A DNA stretch of 64,000 bases from Bradyrhizobium liaoningense (GTDB taxonomy: Bacteria > Pseudomonadota > Alphaproteobacteria > Rhizobiales > Xanthobacteraceae), in NCBI RefSeq assembly GCF_018130825.1, contig NZ_JAFCJS010000003.1, positions 62,001-126,000 on the forward strand, in the 5' to 3' direction. Below are positions 27,029-36,182 of the stretch, piece by piece. A program made the position numbers and the translations under genes. Each line of letters opens with the position of its first letter. Within the stretch, counting starts at the first letter, position 1. The notes beneath the pieces are model-generated. The model searched no databases, was not told where the DNA came from, and saw nothing but the letters and a program-made list of their open reading frames with translations.

Positions 27029-29529
27029 TCGGCGGCGTCGCGATGCGCCGCCTGGTCGGTCGGGAAATCGCAGATCACGACCGTGCCCCGGCCGACGATC
27101 GAATCCACCCGCACCTTGCCGCCATGCAGCTCGACGAAGGAGCGCACCAGCGACAGGCCGAGCCCGGCGCCGCGGTGACGCGAGCCCTGCGAGCGGCTTT
27201 CGAACCAGTTGAACACCTTGTCCTTCATGTCGGCAGGTATTCCAGGCCCGGAATCTGTCACAGTGAAGACCACGCTGCGTTCGGTGCGGCGTGCGCTGAT
27301 TCCGACGGTGGAATCCTGTGGAGAAAACCCGACGGCGTTGGCGAGGAGGTTATAGAGCACCTGCACCACGCGCTTCTCGTCGCCGATGAAGCTGCCGACA
27401 TCGGGCGCGATCTCGACCTTGAGGCGGATGCGGTCGGTGGCGAGGCGGTCCTGGATGCCCTCGGCGGCGAGCTCGATGGTCTTGCTGACGTCGACGGGCC
27501 CGAGTTCCAGCTTCATCGCGCCGGCGTCGATGGTGGCGAGATCCAGGATGTTGTTGGTGAGCGCCAGCAGCGCGTTGGTCGATTTGGTGACGTAATCGAG
27601 ATATTCGGCCTGTTTCGGCGTCAGCGGCCCGGTCGAGGGGTCGCTGAGGAAATGCGCGAAGCCGATGATGGTGGTCAGCGGTGAGCGCAGCTCGTAGGAG
27701 ACGTGGTGGACGAAATCCACCTTCATCTGGTCGGCGGCTTCAAGCGCCTCGTTGCGCTCGCGCAGCGCGCGCTCGACATTCTCGGTGTCGGTGATGTCCT
27801 GGAACGTCAGCATGGTCGCGCCGTCGGGCAGCGGGCGGATCATGCCGTCGAGCACGCTGCCGTCCTTGCGCTCCAGCTTCAGCGGCACGTCGGCGCGGTT
27901 CTCGATCGAGGTGATGGCCTCGCGGATCTGCCGCCAGACCTGCGGCTCGTCGAACAATTGATGACACCAGCCCTCGACGGTCTGGATGTGCGGCTCGTCG
28001 CGCATGGCATCGCTCGACAGCTTCCACATCCGCACGAAGGCCGGGTTGAACAGCTGGGCCTTGCCGTTGCTGCCGAACACCGCGACGCCCTCGGCGAGAC
28101 TGTCCAGCGTCTCGCGCTGGACCCGGATCATGCCGTCGAAGCGGCGGGCCAGCTCGAGGCTCTCGGTGACGTCGTCGAACAGATAGGTGACGCCGCCTTC
28201 CGGGTTCGGCGTGGTGACGACCGAGAGCGCGCGGCCGTCGGGCAGGTACCAGGTGTCCTTGGCGGTCTCCACCGCGCGATAGGCCTCGTGCAGCTTGGCC
28301 TTCCAGGCGCGGAAATCCGGCTGCTCCGGCAATTTGCGCGCGGCACGAAGCTGGTCGAGCACGCTGGAATCATCGGGATTGGCGTCGAGGAAGGTGCGGT
28401 CGAGGTCCCACAGCCGGCGGTAGGAATCGTTGTAGAAGGCAAGGCGCCGATGGCCGTCGAACACGGCGACGCCGGAGGAGAGCTGGTCGAGCGTGCGGCG
28501 ATGCGCCTCCGCCATCCGCACCAAGGCCGAGCTCAGCGCATCCGCCTCGCTGGCATCGATGGCGACGCCGACGCTGCCGCTGCCGACATTGACGGCGCGG
28601 ACGTCGTACATGCGCCGCTCGCCGCCGACTACGATCGGCAGCCGCGAGGTGAAGCCGGCGGCATCCTTCAGCCCGCGCTCCATTGCGGCGCGGTCGGCAC
28701 TGTCGAGCAGCTCGAGCTTGCGTTCATGGGCATCGGTGATGCTGGTCGCCTCGGTGGCGCGGACATAGGCCGGATTGGCGTAGGTGAGCGCGCCGTTCTC
28801 GCCCTTGGCCCAGATCGGCCACGGCGCTGCGGCGGCGAAGCCGCGCAGCATCTCGGTCTCGTCCGAGAGCGCCTTGTAGCGCAGATGGGTCTCGGCGAGG
28901 TCGCGGCGCAGTCCGGAGAGCTCGCGAATCCGGACGATGGCCTGGCCGCCGATCGCGCGGCCGATGGCTTCCAGCGTGTGGCCATGCGCGGTGGTCAGCG
29001 TCAGCTGGAACCCGTCGCCCCGGTCGCGCAGCGCGTCGACGGCATGATCCATCTGCAGCGCGGGTTCCGGCGGCAGCCAGGTTCCGAACGCCAGCACGCG
29101 CTGTGGCGAGGAATCGCGCGGCAGCACCATCGAGATGTCGCCGGAGATCTGCGCGCGGTTGTCGCCGGCCGGCCAGGAGATCAGGATCTGCGGCTCGGCG
29201 AACAGCAGCGCGCCGAAGCGGTCGGCCTGCAGCTGCAGCTCTCCGATCCGCGCGCGCAGCTGTGCCTCGTTCGCTGCCGTGCGCACCCGCGTCCGCATCA
29301 GCAGGATCGCGGCCATGACCGAGAAGCCGAGCAAGGCCAGCGCGGTGGCGAGCACCGCGAGCTCCTGCCGGTTGAAGTCCAGCAAGATGGAAAGCGTGTC
29401 CATGAGGTCGGCGGCCTCAGCCGGCGCAGCCGGCAGCAGCGCTGCGAAAGCGCCTCCCAACAAGCTGTTGCGCGCCAACGATGTGCACGACAGCAGCGTC
29501 CGACGCATCGACACGATCACGCCTGACAT
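27025..29529 (-). CDS. divL: DivL-like tyrosine-bearing sensor kinase homologue with PAS domains
   Basis: 834-residue membrane protein in the histidine-kinase architecture. It has an N-terminal export segment (LLGGAFAALLPAAPAEA), a membrane helix at 57-78, PAS-like domains at about 226-330, 345-455 and 475-585, a DHp helix and an HATPase domain (N box LLANAVGFSP, G1 TDSGPGIP, G2 RHRGAGLGLSLV). The phospho-acceptor position reads VHHVSYELRSPLTTIIGF, so Tyr612 stands where kinases have His, the hallmark of Caulobacter DivL. DivL reads DivK and modulates CckA and hence CtrA. The ATG at 29529 has GGGGC upstream; longer frames add non-conserved sequence. Confidence 0.88.
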   Translation of the reverse strand: MSGVIVSMRRTLLSCTSLARNSLLGGAFAALLPAAPAEAADLMDTLSILLDFNRQELAVLATALALLGFSVMAAILLMRTRVRTAANEAQLRARIGELQLQADRFGALLFAEPQILISWPAGDNRAQISGDISMVLPRDSSPQRVLAFGTWLPPEPALQMDHAVDALRDRGDGFQLTLTTAHGHTLEAIGRAIGGQAIVRIRELSGLRRDLAETHLRYKALSDETEMLRGFAAAAPWPIWAKGENGALTYANPAYVRATEATSITDAHERKLELLDSADRAAMERGLKDAAGFTSRLPIVVGGERRMYDVRAVNVGSGSVGVAIDASEADALSSALVRMAEAHRRTLDQLSSGVAVFDGHRRLAFYNDSYRRLWDLDRTFLDANPDDSSVLDQLRAARKLPEQPDFRAWKAKLHEAYRAVETAKDTWYLPDGRALSVVTTPNPEGGVTYLFDDVTESLELARRFDGMIRVQRETLDSLAEGVAVFGSNGKAQLFNPAFVRMWKLSSDAMRDEPHIQTVEGWCHQLFDEPQVWRQIREAITSIENRADVPLKLERKDGSVLDGMIRPLPDGATMLTFQDITDTENVERALRERNEALEAADQMKVDFVHHVSYELRSPLTTIIGFAHFLSDPSTGPLTPKQAEYLDYVTKSTNALLALTNNILDLATIDAGAMKLELGPVDVSKTIELAAEGIQDRLATDRIRLKVEIAPDVGSFIGDEKRVVQVLYNLLANAVGFSPQDSTVGISARRTERSVVFTVTDSGPGIPADMKDKVFNWFESRSQGSRHRGAGLGLSLVRSFVELHGGKVRVDSIVGRGTVVICDFPTDQAAHRDAAE

Positions 29530-29720
29530 AGTTGCCCCAAGACCGCACGGATTTACGCGCGGCGACCCCCGCCGCACGCGAATCAAAAGACAATACCCCC
29601 ACCGCGACTCCACCGGTAAGAGTCCAGATCGTGAACGCAAACGCGGCGCCAAAAAAATGCCGGCCGCGCGGTTCCGCACCCACGTCGTTCTTCGGGTGAT
29701 TCAGCTGGGATTGCCGTGTG

Positions 29721-30179
29721 TTAGCGGCCGGTGGAGCCGAAGCCGCCGGCGCCGCGATCGGTCGCGGACAAGGCCGCCACGGGAACCAGCGCGGCCTGCA
29801 CCACGGGGGCGATCACCATCTGCGCGATGCGCTCGCCGCGCTTGATCACGAACGGCGCGGTGCCGTGATTGATCAGGATCACCTTGATCTCGCCGCGGTA
29901 GTCGGCGTCGATGGTTCCGGGCGAGTTCAGCACGGTGACGCCGTGCTTGGCGGCGAGGCCCGAACGCGGCCGCACCTGCGCCTCGTGCGCGGGCGGCAAG
30001 GCGATCGCAAGGCCGGTCGGCACCAGCGCATATTGACCGGGCGCGAGCGTCATCGGCTCGGCCTCCGGCACCGCGGCCATCAGGTCGAGGCCGGCGGCTT
30101 CCGCGGTCTGATAGGCCGGCAGCGGCAGGCCTTCGGCATGGGCGAGGCGTTGCAGTTCGACGGTGACCTTCGTGCTCAA
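29721..30179 (-). CDS. dut: deoxyuridine 5'-triphosphate nucleotidohydrolase
   Basis: Hydrolyses dUTP to dUMP and pyrophosphate, keeping uracil out of DNA and feeding dTMP synthesis. 152 residues, homotrimer family. All five motifs are seen: [44 protein letters not shown] and [11 protein letters not shown]. It starts with TTG overlapping the coaBC stop (TTGA), so the two are coupled; coaBC-dut adjacency is common in proteobacteria. Confidence 0.97.
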   Translation of the reverse strand: MSTKVTVELQRLAHAEGLPLPAYQTAEAAGLDLMAAVPEAEPMTLAPGQYALVPTGLAIALPPAHEAQVRPRSGLAAKHGVTVLNSPGTIDADYRGEIKVILINHGTAPFVIKRGERIAQMVIAPVVQAALVPVAALSATDRGAGGFGSTGR

Positions 30180-31615
30180 GATGCCGGCTCCAGGGATTTG
30201 TCGGTCACGCTTCTGGCGATGTGCGCGACCAGTTCGATGGCGACCTGTTCCTTGGTCATCACGGGCCAGGAATCAACTGCAATCTCTCCGCTCTTGCGGC
30301 TGATGAGATGGACAGTGTTGCGATCGCCGCCCATCACACCGGTGGCCGGTGAGACGTCGTTGGCGACGATCCAGTCGCAGCCCTTGCGGGCGAGTTTTGA
30401 TTTGGCGTTGTCGATGAGGTGCTCGGTCTCGGCGGCAAAGCCGATCACCAGCGGCGGACGCTTGTCGGCCAGTTTCGAGATCGTGGCGAGGATGTCGGGA
30501 TTCTCGACCAGCTGAAGCGGCGGCATGCCGGCCGCGGTCTTCTTCAGCTTCTGCTCGCCTTCATTGGCGACGCGCCAGTCGGCGACCGCGGCAGCGAAGA
30601 TCGCGATGTCGGCGGGCAGCGCCGCCTGGACCTGCTCCAGCATCTGCCGTGCCGATTCCACGTGCTTCACCGTGACGCCGGCGGGATCGTCGAGATCGAC
30701 CGGGCCGCTCACCAGGATCACCTCGGCGCCCGCGGCTTGTGCGGCGGCGGCAATGGCAAAACCCTGCTTGCCGGAGGAACGGTTGGCGATATAGCGCACC
30801 GGATCGATCGGCTCGTGCGTCGGGCCCGCTGTGATCAGCACGCGCTTGCCGGCAAGCGGCTTCGGCACCGGCGGCCGCAGCAGGCGCTCGGCCGCATTGG
30901 CGATCTCGATCGCTTCCGACATGCGGCCGACGCCGGCTTCGCCCGCCTCCGCCATCTCGCCGGAATTCGGGCCGATCAACACCACGCCGTCGCGCTGGAG
31001 CTGCGCGACGTTGCGCCGCGTCGCCGCGTTGTTCCACATCAGCGGATTCATCGCCGGTGCCAGCAGGATCTTGCGGTTGGTCGCGAGCAGGATGGCGCTG
31101 GCGAGATCGTCGGCATGGCCGTTGGCCATCTTCGCCATCAGGTCGGCCGTCGCCGGTGCCACCACGATCAAATCGCAGTCGCGCGCGAGGCGGATGTGGC
31201 CGGCGTCGAACTCGCTCTGAGGGTCGAACAGGTCGGTGTAGATGCGCTCATGCGAGAGCGCGCTGACGGCGAGCGGCGTCACGAATTGCTGCGCGGCCTT
31301 GGTCAGCACGCACCGGACCTCGACGCGGCGCTCCTTCAGCCTTCGGATCAGGTCGAGCGACTTATAGGCTGCGATCCCGCCGCCGATGATCAGGGTGACA
31401 CTGGCCTCGGGAAGCGCGCCGGTGCGCTGGGGTGTCGGGGCGGAGGATGGGGCCGGGGGTGCTGAAAACGGCGTCAGCGGCTCCTCTCGGCCCTCGATCA
31501 GCTCCCGCAGGATGACCCGGACCTCTTCCTCGACCGACCTGCGGTTCTTGGCCGAGCGCAGCCGCAAATAGGTTTTGACGGCATCGTCGAGCTTGCGGAT
31601 GGTCAGGCTTGCCAT
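30176..31615 (-). CDS. coaBC: CoaBC (phosphopantothenate-cysteine ligase / decarboxylase) with N-terminal FitA-like ribbon-helix-helix domain
   Basis: Makes 4'-phosphopantetheine for CoA. Residues 1-45 ([20 protein letters not shown]... [14 protein letters not shown]) match the FitA/VapB-type ribbon-helix-helix antitoxin pattern. A Pro/Ala-rich linker spans about 46-70. The CoaC flavoprotein decarboxylase follows ([45 protein letters not shown]), then CoaB ligase ([47 protein letters not shown]). 479 residues against a usual 400-410. GGAGGG is placed correctly for the ATG at 31615, so the extra domain is translated. It is coupled to dut. Confidence 0.93.
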   Translation of the reverse strand: MASLTIRKLDDAVKTYLRLRSAKNRRSVEEEVRVILRELIEGREEPLTPFSAPPAPSSAPTPQRTGALPEASVTLIIGGGIAAYKSLDLIRRLKERRVEVRCVLTKAAQQFVTPLAVSALSHERIYTDLFDPQSEFDAGHIRLARDCDLIVVAPATADLMAKMANGHADDLASAILLATNRKILLAPAMNPLMWNNAATRRNVAQLQRDGVVLIGPNSGEMAEAGEAGVGRMSEAIEIANAAERLLRPPVPKPLAGKRVLITAGPTHEPIDPVRYIANRSSGKQGFAIAAAAQAAGAEVILVSGPVDLDDPAGVTVKHVESARQMLEQVQAALPADIAIFAAAVADWRVANEGEQKLKKTAAGMPPLQLVENPDILATISKLADKRPPLVIGFAAETEHLIDNAKSKLARKGCDWIVANDVSPATGVMGGDRNTVHLISRKSGEIAVDSWPVMTKEQVAIELVAHIARSVTDKSLEPAS

Positions 31616-31634
31616 GACGCCCCTCCAGCACGGA

Positions 31635-31653
31635 ATGATAGCGATGCTATCAT
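31635..31653. promoter_or_regulatory. perfect palindrome upstream of RHH-coaBC, candidate autoregulatory operator
   Basis: ATGATAGC-GAT-GCTATCAT, exact eight-base arms, 20 bases before the coaBC ATG. Its arms contain TGATAGC/GCTATCA, the half-site I recall for the Neisseria FitA operator (arranged there as TGCTATCA and TGATAGCA with a longer spacer). Given the FitA-like domain in the next gene, an operator is a reasonable inference. Confidence 0.55.
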
Positions 31654-31657
31654 CCGC

Positions 31658-31676
31658 GTGATTGCAGTGCAATCAC
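31658..31676. promoter_or_regulatory. second perfect palindrome upstream of coaBC, overlapping ubiB stop
   Basis: GTGATTGCA-G-TGCAATCAC, exact nine-base arms, four bases from the first palindrome and including the last codon of ubiB. It may be a second binding site or an RNA hairpin between ubiB and coaBC. Confidence 0.5.
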
Positions 31677-33247
31677 AGATTCCGGACGGCGATCAGGATT
31701 CCGATGAAGGTTGCGGCGATGATCCAGAGCGCCACGGTGCGCCAGCGGTTCTTGCGGCCTTCGCTGCGGCCCATCGCCGCGATGCTCTCCGGCGACAGTT
31801 TTAACCCCTCCCGGGTCATGGTCTCGAGCTGCTCGATGACCTTCACCGAGCGCTCCGCAATCTCCGGCAGGCGCATCAGCACGCGCGCAATGTCCCCGGT
31901 CCCGGCAAGCGCGCCCTGCACCCGGCCGATCGGCCCGAGATTGCGCTCGATCCACTCGCGCACCACGGGGTCGGCGACCTTCCAGATGTCGAGCCTGGGA
32001 TCGAAGCCGCGCGCGACGCCCTCGACCACGACCATGGTCTTCTGCAGCAGGATCAGTTCGGGCCGCGTCGTCATGTCGAACAGGCCGGTGACCTCGAGCA
32101 GCAGGGTCAGCAGCCGCGCCATCGAGATCTCCTCGGCGGTGCGGTTGTGAATGGGCTCGCCGATGGCGCGGATGGCCTGCGCGAAATTCTCAACCGAGTG
32201 GTGCGAGGGCACATAGCCCGCCTCGAAATGCACTTCCGCCACGCGGCGATAGTCGCGGGTGATGAAGCCGAGCAGGATCTCGGCGAGGAAGCGCCGCTCC
32301 TTCATCCCGAGCCGGCCCATGATGCCGAAATCGACAGCGACGAGGCGGCCGGCGTCATCGAGGAACAGATTGCCCGGATGCATGTCGGCGTGGAAGAAGC
32401 CGTCGCGCAAAGCGTGGCGCAGAAAGCTCTGGATCACCTTGCGGCCGAGATCGGGCAGATCGACCTGCGCCTCTGCCAGACGCTTGTGGTCGTTCAGCGC
32501 AATGCCGTCGATCCATTCCATCGTCAGCACGTTGTGCGTGGTGCGGTCCCAGTCGACGGTCGGCACGCGGAAATCGGGATCGTCGCCCGTGTTCTCCGCC
32601 ATCTCGGACAGCGCGGCTGCTTCCAGCCGCAGGTCCATCTCCATCGCGACCGAGCGCGACATGGTGTTGATGACCTCGATCAGGCGCAGCCGCCGCGCCT
32701 CGGCCGAATAGGCCTCCGCCTTGTGCGCGACGAAGAAGAAATCCGAGAGGTCGCGGCGGAAACGCGAGGCTACATTCGGCCTCAGCACCTTGACCGCAAC
32801 GGGCTTGCGGATGCAGTCGCGCATCACCTCGCCACGATGCACCTGCGCGATCGAGGCGGCGGCGACCGGCGGGCCGAAGCTCACGAAGATGTCCTTCAGC
32901 GGCCGCTCCAGCGAGGTCGCGATCGTAGCTTCCGCTTCCGCCTGCGAAAACGGGGGCAGGCGGTCCTGAAGGCTTTCGAGGTCCCGCGCCATGTTGAAGC
33001 CGACCACGTCGGGGCGCGTTGCCAGGAATTGGCCGAGCTTGAGATAGGCCGGACCCATCCGCGTCAGTGCGCGCGAGATTCGTGGTCCCTGCTTGACGCC
33101 GCGGCGCTCGACGATGCGCGCGAGCTTCAGCGCAAGCTGGCCGGGGGGCGGCACCAGGCTTGGATCGACCGAGCCGAACACGCCTTCGCGCGCAAACACG
33201 AACGCGGCGCGGATGAGGCGCGTAATGTGGGTGAAAGCAGAGATCAC
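31673..33247 (-). CDS. ubiB: UbiB atypical kinase for ubiquinone synthesis
   Basis: 524-residue ABC1/ADCK family protein needed for ubiquinone synthesis, probably as an ATPase/kinase assisting lipid-intermediate extraction. It shows the UbiB marks: KxGQ motif in [16 protein letters not shown], Ala-rich loop [35 protein letters not shown] and DFGIMGRLG, with a C-terminal membrane anchor ([18 protein letters not shown]). It starts at a GTG overlapping the ubiE stop. Confidence 0.95.
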   Translation of the reverse strand: MISAFTHITRLIRAAFVFAREGVFGSVDPSLVPPPGQLALKLARIVERRGVKQGPRISRALTRMGPAYLKLGQFLATRPDVVGFNMARDLESLQDRLPPFSQAEAEATIATSLERPLKDIFVSFGPPVAAASIAQVHRGEVMRDCIRKPVAVKVLRPNVASRFRRDLSDFFFVAHKAEAYSAEARRLRLIEVINTMSRSVAMEMDLRLEAAALSEMAENTGDDPDFRVPTVDWDRTTHNVLTMEWIDGIALNDHKRLAEAQVDLPDLGRKVIQSFLRHALRDGFFHADMHPGNLFLDDAGRLVAVDFGIMGRLGMKERRFLAEILLGFITRDYRRVAEVHFEAGYVPSHHSVENFAQAIRAIGEPIHNRTAEEISMARLLTLLLEVTGLFDMTTRPELILLQKTMVVVEGVARGFDPRLDIWKVADPVVREWIERNLGPIGRVQGALAGTGDIARVLMRLPEIAERSVKVIEQLETMTREGLKLSPESIAAMGRSEGRKNRWRTVALWIIAATFIGILIAVRNL

Positions 33248-34005
33248 AAACGCCAGCCCGAATGCAGTGCGACGATGCCGCCGGAGAGTGTCTGCCAGCT
33301 CACGCGGGAAAAGCCGGCCTCGCGGATCATGTCGGCGAAGGCGGCAGGCTTCGGAAACTTGCGGATCGATTCGACGAGATATTGGTAGGATTCGGCGTCG
33401 CCCGTGACCATGCGGCCGAGCGGCGGGATCACCTTGAACGAGAACAGATCATAGAGCTTGTCGAGGCCGGGCATCTCGACGGTCGAGAACTCCAGGCACA
33501 GGAAGCGGCTGCCGGGCCTCAGCACGCGATAGGCCTCGCGCAGCGCAAGGTCGATCCGCGGCACGTTGCGAATGCCGAAAGCGATCGTATATGCGTCAAA
33601 GCTGCGGTCGGCGAAGCCAAGCGATTCGGCATTGCCCTCGACGAAATCGACCTGGGTCTCGAGATGGCGCTTGGCGGCGCGTTCGCGCCCCACCGCGAGC
33701 ATGTCGGAATTGATATCGCAGACCGTGGCATGGAAGCCGGGGCCGGCCGCCTTGGCGGCGCGGAACGAGATGTCGCCGGTGCCGCCGGCGACGTCGAGCA
33801 AGGCGAACGGCCGGTCGCTCCTCGGCGGGTCCAGCGCGTTGATCATGATGTCCTTCCAGACCCGGTGCATGCCACCGGACATCAGGTCGTTCATCAAATC
33901 ATAGCGAGACGCCACGCTGTGAAACACATCGTTCACCAGCGTCTGCTTGTCCCCCAGGGGAACGTCTTTGAAGCCAAAATGCGTGGTTTCGCCCGGCCGA
34001 TCCAT
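33244..34005 (-). CDS. ubiE: ubiquinone/menaquinone C-methyltransferase
   Basis: SAM-dependent C-methylation of the demethoxy-quinol ring. 253 residues. Motif I is [14 protein letters not shown], and the family segments [29 protein letters not shown] and FLCLEFS are present. It is the first gene of the ubiE-ubiB(-coaBC-dut) run and diverges from mutM over 81 bp. Confidence 0.97.
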   Translation of the reverse strand: MDRPGETTHFGFKDVPLGDKQTLVNDVFHSVASRYDLMNDLMSGGMHRVWKDIMINALDPPRSDRPFALLDVAGGTGDISFRAAKAAGPGFHATVCDINSDMLAVGRERAAKRHLETQVDFVEGNAESLGFADRSFDAYTIAFGIRNVPRIDLALREAYRVLRPGSRFLCLEFSTVEMPGLDKLYDLFSFKVIPPLGRMVTGDAESYQYLVESIRKFPKPAAFADMIREAGFSRVSWQTLSGGIVALHSGWRL

Positions 34006-34086
34006 TACTCTACTCCACGAGGCGGACCATAGCCTGCCCGCCGCAATGGCGCTATCACACCGCCCTCATAAGGTGAATGCCCGACC

Positions 34087-34968
34087 ATGCCTGAATTGCC
34101 CGAAGTCGAGACCGTCCGCCGCGGCCTTCAGCCCGTCATGGAGGGTGCAAAAATCCTGGTCGCAGAGGCCCGCCGGCCGGACCTGCGCTTCCCTTTCCAG
34201 CCGGATTTCGTGGCCCGGCTCAAGGGGCAGGTGGTCACGGGCCTCGGTCGCCGCGCAAAATATCTCATGGCCGATCTCGCCTCCGGTGACGTGCTGCTGA
34301 TGCATCTGGGCATGTCGGGCTCGTTCCGCGTCATCAAGCCGGACAACGGCACGGTGCCCGGCGAGTTTCACTATCCGAAGGCCAAGGATTCAGCGCATGA
34401 CCACGTGCTGTTTCGGATGTCCTCCGGCGCCGACATCGTCTTCAACGATCCGCGCCGTTTCGGTTACATGAAAGTGATCGCGCGCAACGCACTCGAGGAC
34501 GAGCCGCTGCTGCGTGGGCTCGGACCCGAGCCGCTCGGCAACGAGTTCGACGCCGCGATGCTGGCGCGGTCGTGCGAAGGCAAGGCCACGAGCCTGAAGG
34601 CCGCGCTGCTCGACCAGCGCGTGGTCGCCGGGCTCGGCAATATCTATGTCTGCGAGGCGCTGCACCGCTCGCATCTGTCGCCGCGTCGGATCGCGGCAAC
34701 GCTGTCGACCAAGAAGGGCGAGGCGACGGACCATGCGAAGCGTCTGGTCGGTGCGATCCACACCGTGCTGAACGACGCGATCAAGGCCGGCGGCTCCAGC
34801 TTGCGCGACCATCGCCAGACCACCGGCGAGCTCGGCTATTTCCAGCACTCGTTCAAAGTCTATGACCGCGAGGGCGAGAAATGCACGACGCCGCGCTGTG
34901 GCGGCACGATCAAGCGCTTCACCCAGAACGGCCGCTCGACCTTCTGGTGCCAAAAGTGTCAGAAGTGA
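34087..34968 (+). CDS. mutM: formamidopyrimidine-DNA glycosylase (Fpg/MutM)
   Basis: Base-excision repair enzyme removing 8-oxoguanine and formamidopyrimidines. 293 residues. The catalytic Pro2-Glu3 N-terminus is intact ([14 protein letters not shown]), as are the helix-two-turn-helix ([17 protein letters not shown]) and the C-terminal zinc finger with spacing CxxxxC...CxxC (CTTPRC and FWCQKCQK). Transcription is divergent from ubiE. Confidence 0.97.
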   Translation: MPELPEVETVRRGLQPVMEGAKILVAEARRPDLRFPFQPDFVARLKGQVVTGLGRRAKYLMADLASGDVLLMHLGMSGSFRVIKPDNGTVPGEFHYPKAKDSAHDHVLFRMSSGADIVFNDPRRFGYMKVIARNALEDEPLLRGLGPEPLGNEFDAAMLARSCEGKATSLKAALLDQRVVAGLGNIYVCEALHRSHLSPRRIAATLSTKKGEATDHAKRLVGAIHTVLNDAIKAGGSSLRDHRQTTGELGYFQHSFKVYDREGEKCTTPRCGGTIKRFTQNGRSTFWCQKCQK

Positions 34969-34969
34969 C

Positions 34970-35056
34970 GTAGCCCGGATGGAGCGCAGCGCAATCCGGG
35001 TCCAGCCTCTCCGCGGAGAGACTTTCCCGGATTTCGCTTCGCTTCATCCGGGCTAC
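34970..35056. repeat. dispersed palindromic repeat, family A copy 2
   Basis: GTAGCCCGGATGGAGCGCAG at the left and CTTCATCCGGGCTAC at the right, with AATCCGGG / CCCGGATT inside. It starts two bases after the mutM stop, so it may serve as its 3' hairpin. Confidence 0.8.
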
Positions 35057-35062
35057 AAGGAG

Positions 35063-35136
35063 CCCGTCATTGCAATGACGGGTGGATGGAACGCGAAGCG
35101 AAGCAATCCGGCCGGGCTGGTGGCCGGATTGCTTCG
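35063..35136. repeat. two further palindromes downstream of mutM
   Basis: 35063-35082 is a perfect 20-base palindrome with half CCCGTCATTG. 35099-35113 and 35122-35136 form a perfect 15-base stem (CGAAGCAATCCGGCC) with an eight-base loop. Together with the family A copy just before, this makes three hairpins in a row between mutM and the convergent ParA gene. Confidence 0.75.
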
Positions 35137-35193
35137 TCGCTGGGGCCCTTCCGGATGGAGAAGGGCCGGCTGTCGTCCGAGCGATGGCCCCGC

Positions 35194-35937
35194 TCAGGAC
35201 ACCAGGGGCGTGGTCTCGTCCGCCGCAAGCTCGGTGGCGACGTGCAGCATGCCGTCCGCGGCCGAGATGACCTGGTCGATCAGGAAACTGGTTGTGGCTT
35301 CGAGGTCGAGCCGGGTCTCGATCCAGCGCCAGAGGCAGCGGATCTCCTCAGCCGATTTGCCGTTCGGCGCGAATTCGCTCACCGCGAGGCCGTTGGCGAG
35401 CGAGTCCTGGTGGTCGTTTCGCATCACGATCAGGGGGCGCGCGAGCACCTCGGCGAGATCGAGCGCGGCTTCCTCGGCGAGCGCACCCGCGGCATTGTCG
35501 ATGCGCTGGCCGCGGATCGGTGTCTGGTTCAGCACGAAGCTGTAGGGGCGCTTCCAGGCGCGCGCGACGCTCAGCGTCGAGACGGTCGCCTCGATGTCGG
35601 CAACGCTCGGGCGGGCCGGGATCAGGCAAAGATCGGAATGGCGGATTGCGGCGGTGGTGGCGGCGGAAAGGCCGGCCGCGGTGTCGACGATCGCGAGCTG
35701 GAGGCCGCTGTCGGCCAGCATCTTCAGGCGCGGCTCGATATTGGCGGCGTGATAGATCGGCTCGACGACGACGTCGTCGTTGTTGCGGCGGCGTTGCCAG
35801 TTGGAGAGGGTGCCCTGCGGGTCGGTCTCGATCAGGCGGACGGTGAAGCCGGCCTGCTTGGCCGCCAGCGCGAGGCCGATGGCAAGCGTGCTCTTGCCAC
35901 TGCCGCCCTTTTGGGTGGCCAGTACGATCGTATGCAT
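35194..35937 (-). CDS. orphan ParA/MinD-family P-loop ATPase
   Basis: 247-residue deviant-Walker ATPase: LATQKGGSGKSTLAIGLAL (signature Lys in KGGxGKS), ETDPQGTLSNW and the switch IVDTAAGLSAATTAA. No ParB-type partner is next to it, so it is unlikely to be the chromosomal segregation ParA; such orphans position proteins or plasmids in other systems. The start at 35937 (MHTIVLATQ) is standard for the family, and the 20 upstream in-frame residues are not. Target unknown. Confidence 0.82.
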   Translation of the reverse strand: MHTIVLATQKGGSGKSTLAIGLALAAKQAGFTVRLIETDPQGTLSNWQRRRNNDDVVVEPIYHAANIEPRLKMLADSGLQLAIVDTAAGLSAATTAAIRHSDLCLIPARPSVADIEATVSTLSVARAWKRPYSFVLNQTPIRGQRIDNAAGALAEEAALDLAEVLARPLIVMRNDHQDSLANGLAVSEFAPNGKSAEEIRCLWRWIETRLDLEATTSFLIDQVISAADGMLHVATELAADETTPLVS

Positions 35938-36182
35938 TTGAAGATCAATCCTTTGGAGTGCCTGGGTCTTAAGGGGAAACGCCACGCGAACGTGCATCGC
36001 TTCTCGATGCTGAGCTCTTCTCGCTCAGGACGTGCCCTGCCCGATCCAAAGGGGGACCGCGGATGTCCGAATCAACGGTACGATGATGGCAGAATCGGGA
36101 ATGCCAGCTAATCCGTACCAATACTGGACCCGTAGTTGTGCCTATGGTGTGCTCGCCGCCTTGAATAGAAAGGGCAGGCGAG

